Notes: generated by a model not told the origin, from the sequence alone. Shown: positions 44,291 through 57,741, numbered from the stretch's first letter. The stretch is DNA of 64,000 nucleotides from Vigna angularis (GCF_016808095.1 NC_068973.1:13140501-13204500), one strand, 5' to 3'. Translations and numbers: made by a program.

Positions 44291-46988
44291 TAGTTTTCTC
44301 TTATTCTCTTTTCCTCTCTATTTTCATTTTGGCCTTTTCATAATTCCTATACTATTTTGTTGCTATATTGTCTATTGTTCAATAATGGAGAGCTAAATCT
44401 TTGAAGATCAATTCCCATAATCAAGATCAAACAACACAAATTGAGTTTTTCACTAATCATTTTATGTTATGTGTTTATTCTTTCTCTTCTCTATTTTAAT
44501 TTTTCTTTTTGTGATATTGATTTGTGTTTTTAATATTAGAATTTAAATTAGAAATCGATTGAAATATTGGAATTTAATTTGTATAAATTGGCTTAATTGA
44601 TTTAATTGATCAATTATTTAAACTTGGATGTGAATCTTTAGAGAAATCTTATTTTCAAATTCTTTAATTGTTGAATATATGATTGATCCGTTTTAATTCT
44701 TTTAATTTCTGTTTTAGACTTCTAAATTCAATTTCTCTTTTGAATTCATAAACCTCCAAATTAATTGAATACAATTAAATATGTGTCTTCTGATGTTGGA
44801 TTTCATTTGAAAACTCAAACCACATGATAAATACAAATCAACATATCCTATAAGACCAAGGACAACTGCTGCAAAGAGAAATAATTAACTTCATAGATAT
44901 ACTAATTTAGTGTCAAAAGGCCACCTCTTATCCCACCATTACCTTAAATAATTATAATTTTTCTTATAATGACGTATTAGAAGATGAGCCAATGGTGGTC
45001 ATAGTCCATATCACTAATTGGGAAGTTCGGAAAATCATATTAAGGTAACTCAACTGATATGTTGTTTTGGTAACATTTATAAAGAATGACATTCCGCACT
45101 ACCTCAATAAATATATACAAAGTTATTAATCAGATTTTTTAGGCTAAAGAGTGCATGCTAGAGGATACATATATCTGGTCATCACTTCTGGAAAATATAA
45201 CAAAAAGAGTCAACATTAGGAGTTCTATGTATATTGGTTGAAGGAGACAAATTCTATAACCTCATGATAACAATCACGTAATTAACCTACTTAACATTAT
45301 TGTGTGTACTCCTCCCATCATGAAGTTTTATGCCAAGCAAGGGTTGTAATTACTATTACATCAAATCCTACCTTGAACCTTTTTAAAAAGACACTATTTG
45401 CTACATCATTAGTCTTGTACGGTCTTACCTTTTATTTTAGTTTGGATAAAACTTATCTAGGTCTCATAGGCTAAAGTATATAGTGTATGCTTAGAGAATG
45501 GATATAAAGCTAATGTTACATAAAAAGCATTTAATGTATATCTACGAATTAACATGGATAAATGCAACATGAAGAAAAAAAAGACTTATCTTTGTCTCGC
45601 ATAACTAGTGACAAAATGCAACATATAGATTACTAGCTTTGAGTAACTTTTAAAAAATACTTGCTCATTAGACATTGACCTTGAAGAAGTGTTTTTTAAG
45701 TAATCTTAATAGTCAAAACATCCTAAAGAGGAAGAACCATAATATACTACAATGCTATAGAGGAAGATGTTTTTAGCTTGTTAGATTTAGTTATAAAAAA
45801 CTTATATAAGCCCCACTATGTTAAAAAAGCAATGTAAATTTCTTTGCATTGTATGCTCCAACAATTATAAGATAATAGATTATGTTATAATATGGTAATA
45901 TTGAATACACAATCTCTTAAAAATATTTTATAACTACTTACATTTTTATACCAAAAATTTATGATTATTATGTTATTAATATATTATGATATTATATATT
46001 AATTAATTAAAATAAAATATGAAAATAATAAATAAAATAAATGAATTTAACCTTTATATTTTACTAAATATTTTATTTTAATATTTTGAAATATACTTTT
46101 TTATTTATTAATATGTGATGATTACTTTTTATTTTAATATAAAATATAGAGATTAGAAAATGATTGGAAATATTATAACAGATATAATTGATGTAATAGA
46201 ATAATTTTTTATATATATTTAAAAAAATAATTTACAAAATAATTTCTTTTAAAAATAATTTGATATAGAAATAATCTTTAAAATATAAACTAGAGTTATA
46301 ATATATTCTTTTGATAGAAACAATCTCTTTTCATTATTTTTCTCTTCCTTTATTTCTTTCCATTCTCCTCTAGTTCAAACAAAACCTATGGATCCTCAAC
46401 ATAAAATAAAATAAAACTAATATAAAGTATCTATGTTATTAAAGATGTTGTTTCTAATTATATCTAAAACTTTGCTTTGATACAATTAAATTAATTATAT
46501 TTTATTATGGTAAAACTTTAAACATGAATTAGAAAAAGTGTCCACCTTACTAAAGTTAAGTTTTTCTCCTAATAAAATGCACAATAAATGGTGGTTGTTA
46601 CCATTACACTGCTTTCTTTGAGTACTATTTTAGATAATGATAAATATAGATGATAAGCCCGAAAAGAACGTCCTTTCCTTCCTTCCTTCTTTTTTATATC
46701 TTTGACAAATCAAATTAGTGCTAGTACTCGAACGTGAAAGAGACTCAATATTAAATTCAAAAATATTAAGAAAAAGTTGATATTTTTGCTGTAAGTTTTG
46801 AATTTGGACCAAAAATATGAACCCTTTCTGCGTGAACCATCCATGTACTTCTTGATATGTGGGTCTGTGATGAAATTTACCATTACTAGTGATTCATTTG
46901 TGCAAAATTCAAACAATCTGGCACATAGAGTTGGTGTATGCAAGAAAACATTCTCCACAGCCAAATGTTTTCTTTTCAAAGCATTCCA
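44291..46988. other. AT-rich intergenic DNA, nothing recognised
   Basis: No conserved gene or classifiable element was seen. About 45800-46330 is especially AT-rich. Confidence 0.4.
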
Positions 46989-47360
46989 TGTTGGAAGCCC
47001 ACAAGAAATAAGGTCAATTTATAATATATAAGTTTGGTGCAAACTTCATCTTACAAGCCGGTTTTATAGGATTGAGTTAGGCTTAAAAACTCACTTCTTA
47101 ATATGGTATAAGAGTCATGGTTATAGCCTATTCTAGTGAGTTCTAAGTAGGCATTTCTGTTTCCACCCATTGTCGGACCACTATAGAACCACCCAATTTC
47201 TACTATCACACACGAGATGTCTATACTTCGTCATGAAAGGAGTGTGTTAGAAGTCGCACATCGACTAGAGATAAGGCCAATTTATAATATATAAGTAAGG
47301 TACAAACCTCACCTTACAAGCCGATTTTGTGGGGTTGAGTTAAGCTTAAAAACTCACTTC

Positions 47361-47765
47361 TGATAACAGATATATTGTTCGCTCTTGTATTGTGTTGATC
47401 GCTCTTGTATTGACTCAATGCACTTCTCGGTTGTGTTGATTCATTACACCGTTCGGTTATATTGTTGTGACGATCACTCTTGTATTGCCTCAATGCACCG
47501 TTTGGTATCACTAACCTGAATCGCTCGGTTGTGTTGATTCATTACACCGATCGGTCTCACTGACCTGCATTGCTTGGTTTAAAATTAGGATTGTAGTTTC
47601 TGTTATTCTGTTTCAGTTTCCTTTCCTATATATTTATTTTCCTGTATCTCTTCCCAGAATAATGAAAACTTGATATCTTTCTCAGTCTACTTTTCTTTGG
47701 CTTCTCTTTTCTCTTTTCTCTCCTTTATCAGCTTTCTTTTCCACTATTGCATTGTTATTCTATGA
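47361..47765 (+). repeat. 5' LTR of copia 2
   Basis: 405 bp, starting TGATAACAGATATATTG. Compared with the 3' LTR it has an extra roughly 21-bp copy of the GCTCTTGTATTG segment and lacks a roughly 20-bp duplication near TTCTGTTATTCT. Confidence 0.93.
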
Positions 47766-47777
47766 TGGTATCAGAAG
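47766..47777 (+). other. Primer-binding site of copia 2 (initiator tRNA-Met)
   Basis: TGGTATCAGAAG matches the initiator methionine tRNA complement except near its end. It directly abuts the LTR. Confidence 0.88.
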
Positions 47778-47833
47778 AAATCTCCGTTGTTTTCTGATAT
47801 TCTGCACTCTTGTTCTTGTTCTTCCTTCCTTCA

Positions 47834-48872
47834 ATGGCAACCACTGAATCACATCCCTCAAGCCAAGATTTTATCCATTCATATATTTACCTTCACCCCA
47901 ATGAAAACCCTGTCATATCCCTTGTATCACCCGTTCTCAACACCACAAACTATCATTCATGGAGCAGATCCTTCATTACGGCTCTTTCTGCCAAGAACAA
48001 GGTAGAGTTTGTTCTCGGATCAACTATTCAACTTGCCAAGACTGATGCTTCCTTCCTTGTTTGGCTCCGCTGCAATAGTATGGTTGTTTCATGGCTCCTG
48101 CATTCTGTTTCTCCTTCCATTCGTGAAAGCCTCATATGGATGGATCACGCTATTGATATATGGAATGACCTGAAGAACCACTTTGCCCAAGGTGATCTTG
48201 CTAGAATTTCAACATTACAAATGGAAGCTACCACCCTGTCCCAAGGCGAGCTCTCCGTCACCGACTTCTTCACCAAACTCAGAGTTATTTGGGATGAACT
48301 TGACAGTTTCCGCCCAGATCCCGTCTGCATTTGTCAGCACAAATGTTCTTGTACCGTTTCTTCGATTCTTTCTCAACGGAAACATGAAGATCGTGTCATG
48401 CAACTTCTACGAGGTTTGAATGATAATTATACCAACATACAATCTCATATTCTTCTTCTTGATCCTCTTCCTCCCATTTCCAAAATTTTTCACTTGTTAT
48501 TTAACAAGAACGTCAGTTAGTGACCGACCATGTCACTGCTCCCGTGAAATCCACTTCATTCTCTAATTTCTCCTCCCCACTGAACGGTTCTACTCTTGTT
48601 ACTTGCACTTATTGCAACCGGGTCGGCCACCAAGAAAGTTCTTGCTTCAAAAAACATGGCTTCCCCAGTCAAGATCATCGTTCGGTCAAAACCGCAAATA
48701 ACAATACTCGTAAGATTTGCACTTATTGTCATAAAACTAGGCACACCATAGATGTTTGTTTCAAGAAACATGGTTATCCTCCCAGTCATAAGCCCTTCAA
48801 CAATAAGATCAGCCAGATTCACAATGTTGTTTCATCCACTCATGGTGATAGTCAACCGAACGGCTTGGATTA
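47834..48872 (+). pseudogene. copia 2 gag with two zinc knuckles
   Basis: Capsid-like region from the ATG at 47834: VLNTTNYHSWSRSFITAL, then VTDFFTKLRVIWDELDSF, then MQLLRGLNDNYTNIQSHIL. A stop at 48518-48520 and a frame shift separate it from two nucleocapsid knuckles, CTYCNRVGHQESSC at about 48604 and CTYCHKTRHTIDVC at about 48718. In the second knuckle the usual glycine before His is replaced by Arg. Two consecutive knuckles followed by KKHGYP are typical of this copia gag type. Confidence 0.88.
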
Positions 48873-48966
48873 AGAACGACCTTCTACCGAGACCATTCAA
48901 CTCACGCCTCAACAATATCAGATTGTCGCAGAATTATTCAAATAATATGAGCCTAACAGTTCTAAT

Positions 48967-50650
48967 GTGCACATCAATCAAGTCGGAACACTCTCCACAA
49001 ACACTTCTCCAAGTAATATTGTTTCAGCTCTTCAAGTGCATTCTCCTAATACATGGCTTCTTGATTCTGGTGCCACCGACCATGTTTGCATTTCTTTAAA
49101 ATCTTTTTCTTTCTATCAAAAGATTACTCCTATTCCCATCACTTTACCCAATGGCAAAATTATACATGCTCATTACAAGGGTATCGTTCGGTTAAATCCT
49201 AAGTTTTGTCTCTCTAATGTCCTCTATATACCTGACTTTTCTTTCAATCTTATCTCTGTTTCACAGCTTATCGCAAACCTTAATTGTACATTAATTTTTT
49301 CTTCTTATGGCTGCATTATGCAGGACACACAAAGTCAAGAGAAGATTGGTTTGATTAGACACCACAATGGCTTATACCTCTTTGACTCATCTGCTTGTAA
49401 ACATGATACTAGTTGCAGTCCTTAATTTGCTCTATTCAGAATCCAAATTTATGGCATGCTCGTCTTGGGCACCTTTCAAATGACAAGTTACATCTTTTAA
49501 AAAACAAACATGTTTATATAAAAAATGATACTCAGGTTCCTTGTGATGTGTGTCATCGAGCTAAACAAAAGAAACTCCCTTACACTGCTAGTAAATCTCA
49601 TTCATTGTCTTCTTTTGATTTACTGCACATTGATATATGGGATCCCTGTACTGCTTCTATGAATGGTTTTAAATACTTGTTAACCATAATTGATAATTTT
49701 TCTCGCTACAGCTGGATTACACCTATGTTAGATAAATCTTCTGTTAAAAATCACATTCTTACTTTTCTTTGCAATATAGAAACTCAAAACAATAAAAAGG
49801 TAAAAACTATACGAACTGACAATGGTGTTGAATTCATTATGCATGATCTTTTTTCCAACAAGGGCATTAATCATCACACTACTTGTGTTGAAACTCTTGA
49901 ACAAAATGGTGTTGTCGAATGTAAACACCAACACATCTTAAATATCACTCGTGCCTTACTTTTTCACTCATATCTCCCAACTGTTTTCTGGTGTTATGCA
50001 GCCCAACATGTTTTTTTGATCAATCAGATGTCCACACATGTCTTACAGAATGATACACCATATGAACATCTTCATGGATCTCCTTGTGACCTCTCAATGT
50101 TGTGTATCTTTAGTTGTCTCTGCTATGCCAACACCATTAGTGCTCACAGAAAGAAGTTTGATGATCGTGCTGTCCCTGGCATTTTCTTAGGTTTTAAACA
50201 GCATCCGAAAGGTTATCTCTTTTTAAATCTCAAAAACCATAAGGTTGATATATCCCGTAATGTTATTTTCCATGAAAATATTTTCCCATATAAAAATACT
50301 CATAAAACCGACAACTCTTTATCTCTACCTTTGCCCAATAATTACACCAATAACTATGATGATCTTTTACCGATCGGTTATACTACTGCTGACACTTTAT
50401 CTATTCCAACTATTCCTTGCACTAATGACATTCCTCATAGCACATCCACTGATATCACTCCAATTGATGATACTGGTAATGATACTTCTGCTACTATAAG
50501 ACAGTCTTCTAGACCACGTAAGATTCCTGCTTATTTAAATGATTTTAAAACTAACAGTATTGTTCGCTATCCTATCAAGAATTATCTTAATTATGATCGT
50601 CTTTCTACTCATTTAAGCATACCATTTTATCTATTTCATCTAATATTGAA
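48967..50650 (+). pseudogene. copia 2 protease and integrase
   Basis: Protease block WLLDSGATDHVC at about 49054-49090. A stop near 49425 is followed by the pre-integrase HARLGHLSNDKLH and zinc-binding residues (CDVCHRAKQKKLPY). The integrase core has LLHIDIWDP, LTIIDNFSRYSW, IRTDNGVEF and LEQNGVVECKHQHI, where the conserved ERKH is ECKH. FDDRAVPGIFLGFKQHPKGY follows. The integrase frame at 49413-50650 is open for more than 400 codons, so the element decayed little. Confidence 0.9.
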
Positions 50651-50698
50651 CCAACATCTTATTTTGTTGCTTCAAAATAACCTCAATGGGTTACTGTT

Positions 50699-52193
50699 AT
50701 GCGTGCTGAGCTTGATGCTCTACAGGCTAATAATACTTGGGTTCTAACCACTTTACCACCTAATAAAACTATTATTGGTTGTCGATGGGTTTATAAAATC
50801 AAATATAACTCTGATGGCTCGATCGATCGATATAAAGCACGTCTGCTCACCAAAGGATATAACCAGATTGAAGGGTTAGACTGCTTCGATACTTTTGCAC
50901 CTGTGGTCAAACTCACTACCGTTCGGCTTCTTCTTGCCATTGATGCTTCCAAGAATTGGTCACTCAAACAATATGATGTTAACAATGCTTTTCTACATGG
51001 TGATCGTCATGAAGATGTCTATATGAAAGTTCCTCCAGGCCTTACCACTTCAACTACAAATCAAGTTGCAAACTGCAAAGGTCTTTATATTGTCTTAAAC
51101 AAGCTGGGCGACAATGGTATGCTAAGCTACATCATTTCTTACTCTCAAATAATTATACTTGTTCCACTTCTGACAATTCTCTTTTTCTACAACATGATGA
51201 TGATTACATTACAACACTTCTCATTTATGTTGATGATATCATCATAACCGGCAACAATAATGGAGAAATACAACGTATTACCAACCTTCTCCATTCTACC
51301 TTTCGTATAAAGAATCTTGGTAATTTAACTTACTTTCTCGGTCTTGAGGTTGCACACAACTCCAATGGAATCCATCTTAGCCAACGAAAGTATGTTCTGG
51401 ATCTCCTTACTGAAACTGGCTTGCTTAACTGCTCCTCTGTCCCTACTCCCATGGTTAACAAATAACCACCTTTACCTACCCATCGATCATTGGATGATGT
51501 TGTCGTTGCTTCCTATCGTCGACTCATTGGAAAACTCATATACCTTACCACCACTCGTCCGGATATTACTTTTGCTGTTAATCACTCAGTCAGTTCATGT
51601 CTGCTCCAACATATGCTCATCAACAAGCTACTACTCGTATTTTACGATATCTCAAAGGTACACCTGGTGCTGGTATTTTTCTCCCACATAATTCTACCAT
51701 TCAACTAAAAGACTTCTATGATTCTTATTGGGCCACTTGTCCTGATACTCGCCGATCGGTCACTGGATTTGTTGTCTACCTCGGAAGTTCACTCATTTCA
51801 TGACACTCCAAGAAACAATCGACTGTTTCTCGTAGCTCTTCTGAGGCTGAATACCGCTCGCTAGCCAGCATAGTGTGTGAACTCCAATGGCTCACTTACT
51901 TACTTCATGATCTACACGTTCCTTACATTTCTCCTGCTCTTGTCTACTGTGACAATCAATCTACAATACAAATCGCCTCTAATCAAGTTTTTCATGAACA
52001 CACAAAGCATATTGATATTGACTGTCATCTTGTTCGTGAAAAGGTTGCTGCTGGATTGATCAAATTACTTCCTATCTCCATAACCATGCAGATAACTGAC
52101 ATACTAACTAAACCTTTACCTCCTCTTGCTTTTCAACTTTTGCGTTCCAAGCTGGGTCTTCAAAATATTTACGCCCAGCTTGAGGGAGGCTGA
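50699..52193 (+). pseudogene. copia 2 reverse transcriptase and RNase H, frameshifted
   Basis: RT begins MRAELDALQANNTWVL and continues GCRWVYKIKYNSDG, YKARLLTKGYNQIEGLD and KQYDVNNAFLHGDRHEDVYM. A frame shift at about 51090 is followed by the catalytic YVDD at 51226-51237, then YFLGLEVAHNSNGIHLSQRK. Stops at about 51463 and 51803 interrupt the remainder. RNase H shows STVSRSSSEAEYRSLA, LVYCDNQSTIQIASN and HIDIDCHLVREK, with DILTKPLPPLAFQ, ending at 52193, right at the 3' LTR. Confidence 0.92.
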
Positions 52194-52594
52194 TAACAGA
52201 TATATTGTTCGCTCTTGTATTGACTCAACGCACCGCTCAGTTGTGTTGATTCATTACACCGTTCGGTTATACTGTTGTGACGATCGCTCTTGTATTGACT
52301 CAATGCACTACTCGGTATCTCTAACCTGAATCGCTCGGTTGTGTTGATTCATTACACCGATCGGTCTCATTGACCTGCATTGCTTGGTTTACAATTAGGA
52401 TTGTAATTTCTGTTATTCTATTTTAGTTTCTGTCATTCTGTTTCAGTTTCCTTTCCTATATATTTATTTTCCTGTATCTCTTCCCAGAATAATGAGAACT
52501 TGATATCTTTCTCATCCTACTTTTTTCTGGCTTCTCTTTTGTCTTTTTTCTCCTTTATCAACTTTCTTCTCACTATTGCATTGTTATTCTATGA
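52191..52594 (+). repeat. 3' LTR of copia 2
   Basis: 404 bp, starting TGATAACAGATATATTG right after the purine-rich GAGGGAGGC tract, and ending TTATTCTATGA. Confidence 0.93.
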
Positions 52595-52605
52595 ACTTCT
52601 TAATA

Positions 52606-55600
52606 TTTTCATACCATAATGCCATATAATAAATAGTATTAGTTTACTAGTGCAAAATATATGCATTACGTGCACATATATTCTCATTTTTATTATAAAT
52701 TATTAATTTAATTTTTAAAATTAATTATATTTAAATAAATAATAATTTATTATGGTAAATAAAAATAACACCTATCACTAACTTCTTAATTTTTTTTTCT
52801 TTTTCTCTAAATGTAAAAAGATTATTCATGGGAAGAGAGGAAAAGGAAAAAAGTTTGGGTTGTTAGAAGAAAAAGTAGGTGTAAAAAGAAAATGAAAACA
52901 AGCTTTAATTTTTTATTTTAGGATAAGCAGTGGGGACACTTCTTTAGATTGTGTATTACTTTTCTTTAAGCACACGAACCAAAGCGATGTTTACTGTATA
53001 AAAACAAATTTTCTAGCGTTCTGTCATGCCATGTTTGCCGGAGTATTTTTTTTTTTGGAATATTATAAAAAATTATGAACTATAAATGGACGTGCTTTTG
53101 CTTCAAAATAATTTCTTTTTCTCTGTAACTAAAGCGAGTCCCAAAAGACTCAATGCTCATAAAGCGCGTTATAATTGAAAGACTCCAACAACCATGTCAA
53201 ATCATTAATTAAGTTAGTTTTTTTTTATGGACTTAAATGCTTACATCGTTTTCAGGCGAATTTCTATTTAGTATCCGGTTTTAAAAATAAAGACATTGAG
53301 TCTTTATGTTATGAAAAGTGTATGAATAAGGTCATGTCCGTTAAGTTGACAGCAACGACATTAAGTCCATACTGATGTGGTCGTGCTTGTTCTTTTCTCT
53401 CTTCTGTTGTCCAGCTTTTTTTCTCTCTTTTCTATCTTGTTCAGCTTTTTCTTTGATGATTTGTTGAACTTGTTCTTTCTTTGTGGACCTTATACATATA
53501 CTTTTTATAACATAGGGACACAATGTCTTCATTTTTAAAATTGGGTACTAAACAAAAATTTACCTCTTAATATGGAGACGAAGTAAGCACTTAAGTCTTT
53601 TTTTATGCATGTTGAAACTAATTAATAAAAGAGAAAAACATATCATCAAAGTGATCTCATAAAAATTACTCCTTTTTAAAATATTAAAAAAAAAGTATAA
53701 ACTTGTAATCTTTAAACCTTAGATCGTAATTTGTGTGTGAAATGATAATACAATTTTAAATATGATAAAAGAAATTATGTCGATTATTATTAATACTTAT
53801 AATAAGTGAGACTGATGATAATTTTGAAATAAAATAAAAATTTAATATATTATTTTTAATTTAAAAAAGAGATACTATGATTAGTCATTTAAGTGGCATA
53901 ATATATTTGATTTTGTTATGTCTTTCCTCTTTTTAGTATTATTCCTCATCCTTCTTGTTACATCTCACTCTCTTGCTTTTCTCTTCTTTTGTTTCTATTT
54001 CTCTTCTCTCCTTATCTAATCTCGTCATTTCGTGCTCTCATGCTCTTGTTAGTCTCCTTGTAATGCTTTGATCTTGTCAACTCGTTTTCAGTCTTGTGTC
54101 GTGGTCTTCTGCATTTTTCTCTCATTTAGGGTTTTGGGGAAAAGAGAGAAGGTATTAATTGAACCCTAATCTTTGCTATTATGATTATTAGCTATATTTT
54201 ACAGTTTGATTAATTGCAACCATTAACAAAAAATTGCTCCGAACCATTGATTGCGCATCATCCTCTCTCTCTCGTTTTATATCTATGGGTTCCTTCTTTC
54301 TGAGAGTGTGAGAGGCTCCTCCTCCATCATCCCCCATCACGCAAGTTTCACTTCATACCAAAAGAATTTATAAGGTACATTCGCATGAGGTATAGACATT
54401 TACATAATTTGGATCACTACACACTCATACAACAAACATATATGTCCAACCCAATGGAATCAAGAAAAATCAATACAAAGGCCATAACACAGTTCAATGA
54501 ATAACACTTAAAGTATTTACTACCTCTATTCCAAGATGACTATCTCTTTGCCTAAGAAATCTGTCAAACATAGTGAGAAGAATAAATATAAAGTATGCTT
54601 TTATAAATTCAAATGCAATTATGCATATCCAATTCCATAAACAAGTCTGAAATTGTGAGACAATATGAACAATGCAACCTAACCAACAAAGACAAAGGAC
54701 AAAACCTAAAACCACCATTTCCACCTATGAATGACAACATAATAAGCGTGACAACGCTATCAACCAATCTGTGATGCAAACAATGATTCAATTAGCATCC
54801 TATACATTGCTCAACTGAAAATTTAAAAATAACATACCCAAAATGCTACGCCTATTCATTGCACAAAACAACAACGAAATGTTAATGTCATTGCACACAA
54901 CACAGGGGCTTCAATTTGGAAAAAATCCACACAACATTGGGGATTGAATTTGGACAGATTGCACAAGGGTTTCAATTTGAACAAATTCCATACTAGGGTT
55001 TCAATTTGGACAGTTATTATTGACTTGCACAGTAGGGCCTCTCTTTGGATTCCCCCGATCACAGTTGGCTCAACAATAGCAGCCTCTATTCACCATGGCA
55101 ACATAGGAAAACTCCACTAAAGTTGGCAGCGACGTCCCTCAACAAGTATATCTCAACGACAACATCCTATTTGGACCACCACCCGTTCTCTCACAACAGA
55201 ACTGTCGTTAAGTGGCCTTAGAGTAATGCAGGTTGAGGACGACCTAGGGGAATTGAGGTTGGCAAAGAGAACAACATTGGAGTTCAATATAAGAACATAA
55301 TCGGTGAAGGTGAAGGCATAGTCCATCAATGACGAAAATCGAAAGAGGAAATCGCAAAACTAGAAGACAACATCAAAAGGGGTAGGACAAGAGAAATTCT
55401 CACCTTTTTCCTCCTATTGGCACCAACTACGGCCACCACAAATAAAAACCCAACCACAATTTAGGGTAATCCAGCTTCGTGACGAGCAAGGGTTACGAAC
55501 AAGGGCAAAGGTGTTCGTGACTGACCTAGGGCACTACACCTAGTTGATGAACTAGGGCAATGGAGTTCAATAACATCGACAACCACCAGAATTTCACGTT

Positions 55601-55690
55601 GCATGCATCCATGGTCAAGATTCCTCAAAAGCTTTGGAGAACGAACCATGAAGAAGACGAAGAAAAGAGGAGGGAAAAGAGAAATTGTTT
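52606..55690. other. Intergenic DNA, possibly part of a decayed CACTA element
   Basis: No host gene was recognised. The right half (about 54480-55690) leads into the CACTA terminus at 55875 and may be its inner sequence, but I could not identify a transposase in it, and no matching second terminus was found. Confidence 0.35.
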
Positions 55691-55699
55691 TCCTTTATC

Positions 55700-55875
55700 A
55701 TCGAAGAACATACCGTAGGTCAATGATCCGTCAGTAAGTTAAAATATGATTACCTTACTAACAAAATATTCCTTCAGTAAATACCAATCAGAGTGTCCGT
55801 CGGTAAAGCACGTTTACCAAAAGACAGTGGCCAGTCGGTAATTATCCATCAGTATTCAACGATTTTCTTGTAGTG
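55700..55875 (-). mobile_element. CACTA element terminus with subterminal repeats
   Basis: Read on the minus strand, the sequence starts at 55875 with CACTACAAGAAAATCG, a canonical CACTA terminal inverted repeat. It is followed by repeated TACCGACGG/TACTGACGG-like motifs (for example at about 55835, 55800 and 55725), as expected for subterminal transposase-binding repeats. The element body extends leftwards. Confidence 0.8.
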
Positions 55876-57741
55876 TTTGTGTAACGGATCTTTCTCGAAG
55901 AAGGCGATTAAAGAGGACTCGAAGAAAAGATGAAAAAAATGAATTGATCTTTGAATTTTACGTTGTTTCTCTTGAAGCTTCGATCGTCTAATGTTTTCTT
56001 TGTTTAAGAAAAAGTTTTACAATTATATGGATTTCATTGTACTAAAAACATACTCTCATCGAGAGCTTTGATATGTACTTGTTTTTTCTAAAACACTTTT
56101 ATTGTATTTGTAAATTCTAAAAAGAATCAAAACATTTGGTTGTTTAGTTCAGTTGAGCTAAAAGATCTAGTTAGGAAGATTAGTGTTAACCCAGGAGGAT
56201 AAACTCGTATATCCAGTTGGGTAGTTTGTAAACCAAGAATGGTAATACTTATTGTAATTTTTAATGATCGGTGAAACTCCTTAAGTGTGTTTAAGAGAGA
56301 ATTGGACGTAAATCAGTTTGAGTTAACCGGTATTAACATAAGCTTGTCTTGTTTAGTTGTGTTCTTAAACGCTTTGTTAAATAGTGTTCAAAATCTCAAA
56401 TGTTTAATACTTATTTGCGAAAAGATTTTAAAAAGTATACTCAACCCCAACCCCACTAGAATTTTTCATGTGTTTCAAAGTCAACTCACCAAGAAAGGTC
56501 ATACTTTTGTATGGACAGAAAAATGTGAACTCAAGAAAAGATTAACTATTTCTCTTGTTTTTAAGAATTACTTGATTCTATTGGATATATTTATGCTTCA
56601 AGAATAGGACTAGTGTGTGTTCTTATGCAAGATAAAAGGATATATAGTAGCATAAGCAGCTTGTATGAGCACATGAGAAAAACTATCCACTCATGATCTA
56701 AAACTAAAACTAACTGTTATTTTTTTTGCATTCAAAATATGGAGACATTATATTTATAGTGTTATATATTTGAGGTTTTTACGGATGACAATAGTCTCAT
56801 ATACTTATTTGATTAAAAGAGATTAAATATGAGATAAGGATGGATTTTTTTTTAAAGATTATAATTTTGAGTTAATTACTATCAAATAGAAAAATATAGT
56901 GCCAAATGTTTTCAAGTAGAAAATCTTTACACGTGTCTTGTTTTTATTTTTCAAAAAGGTTAGTTGTCTGAACTGGTTATATCAGACACATATTTGGATT
57001 ATATAAACCTGATTCTATTAAATAAATTTATCATAAGTGATTTTTAGTTTTGACCTTTGATTAAGTTACCATAGGACAGTTGAAGTGTCGTGTGAGACAG
57101 GTCAAAATAGCAGCAGGCTTCCACGTATTAAACTAACGTAATTTGTTCCAAATAAAAGCTTCCTTACCATGATATTAGGGTGAGACTTTAACATTATATT
57201 ATGATCATCCATAGTGTACATATAATCAAATTATATTAATAATAAAACAGTAAAGAATATATTATAACAAAAGAAGTATTAATAATATTTGGGTTGAAAT
57301 AATAATTAGTATAACAATACAATATTAAATGCAATTATAAAAAAATCTATTTGTGATATTTAGTTTGAAATAATAATATTTATAATAAAAATATTATTCA
57401 TTAATCAGTGTCACATAAATTTAAAATTTAAAATTAAAATTTATTAAGTTTACAAATACTATAAACACCTTGACATAATTATGTAATTATTTTTATATGT
57501 TGGATACAAACATATAATAGCATCTCCATAACGAGCGCAGTCACCGTCGGTATAGAGCCATGATGACCGTAATTTAGAATTATGTGTGGTTTATTAATAA
57601 CTCATGCTAATTGCTACATCGGATAACGTAATAATCATCCATACCCATTTCAGTGCCTTGGTTTGAACGTTGAGTTAACAATGAGAATGAAGACATGTTA
57701 CAAGCATCTTAGGCACAGCCGTCTTCAACTTTCTCCATGCA
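55876..57741. other. Intergenic DNA upstream of the lipase gene
   Basis: No gene or repeat was recognised. The open frame at 56287-56607 lacks any recognisable domain. The last 200 bp should contain the lipase promoter. Confidence 0.4.

Larger units (their letters stand above)
47361..52594 (+). mobile_element. Ty1/copia retrotransposon (copia 2), nearly complete
   Basis: 5' LTR 47361-47765, PBS 47766-47777, gag-pol 47834-52193 and 3' LTR 52191-52594, with a perfect ACTTC target duplication (47356-47360 and 52595-52599). The empty site can be read from LTR1 of the TRIM (CTCACTTCTTAATA at about 47091-47103), which agrees. The LTR ends are unusual: TGATAACA at the start but TATGA instead of CA at the end. 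LTRs carry internal repeats of the GCTCTTGTATTGACTCAA and GTGTTGATTCATTACACC type. The two LTRs differ by two small length changes and a few substitutions. Confidence 0.93.
46989..52605 (+). mobile_element. TRIM element split by copia 2
   Basis: A small terminal-repeat retrotransposon in miniature. LTR1 is 46989-47103, beginning TGTTGGAAGCCCACA. A degraded PBS follows (TGGTATAAGAGTC, 47104-47116). The internal region is about 140 bp, with a GAAAGGAG purine tract. LTR2 begins at 47245 with TGTTAGAAGTCGCACA. LTR2 is cut at 47360 by copia 2 and resumes at 52600 (TTAATA). Both LTRs share AATTTATAATATATAAG and TTACAAGCCG. The unsplit element is about 380 bp. Flanks TTCCA and TTTCA match at 4 of 5 bases. 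It has no coding capacity. The TGTTRGAAG start is common in legume repeats, as recalled without a search. Confidence 0.82.

Noticed and set aside
54413..55875. CACTACAC at 54415 as the left end of the CACTA element ending at 55875
   Set aside because: Only the first six bases agree with CACTACAAGAAAA, and the 3-bp flanks do not match.
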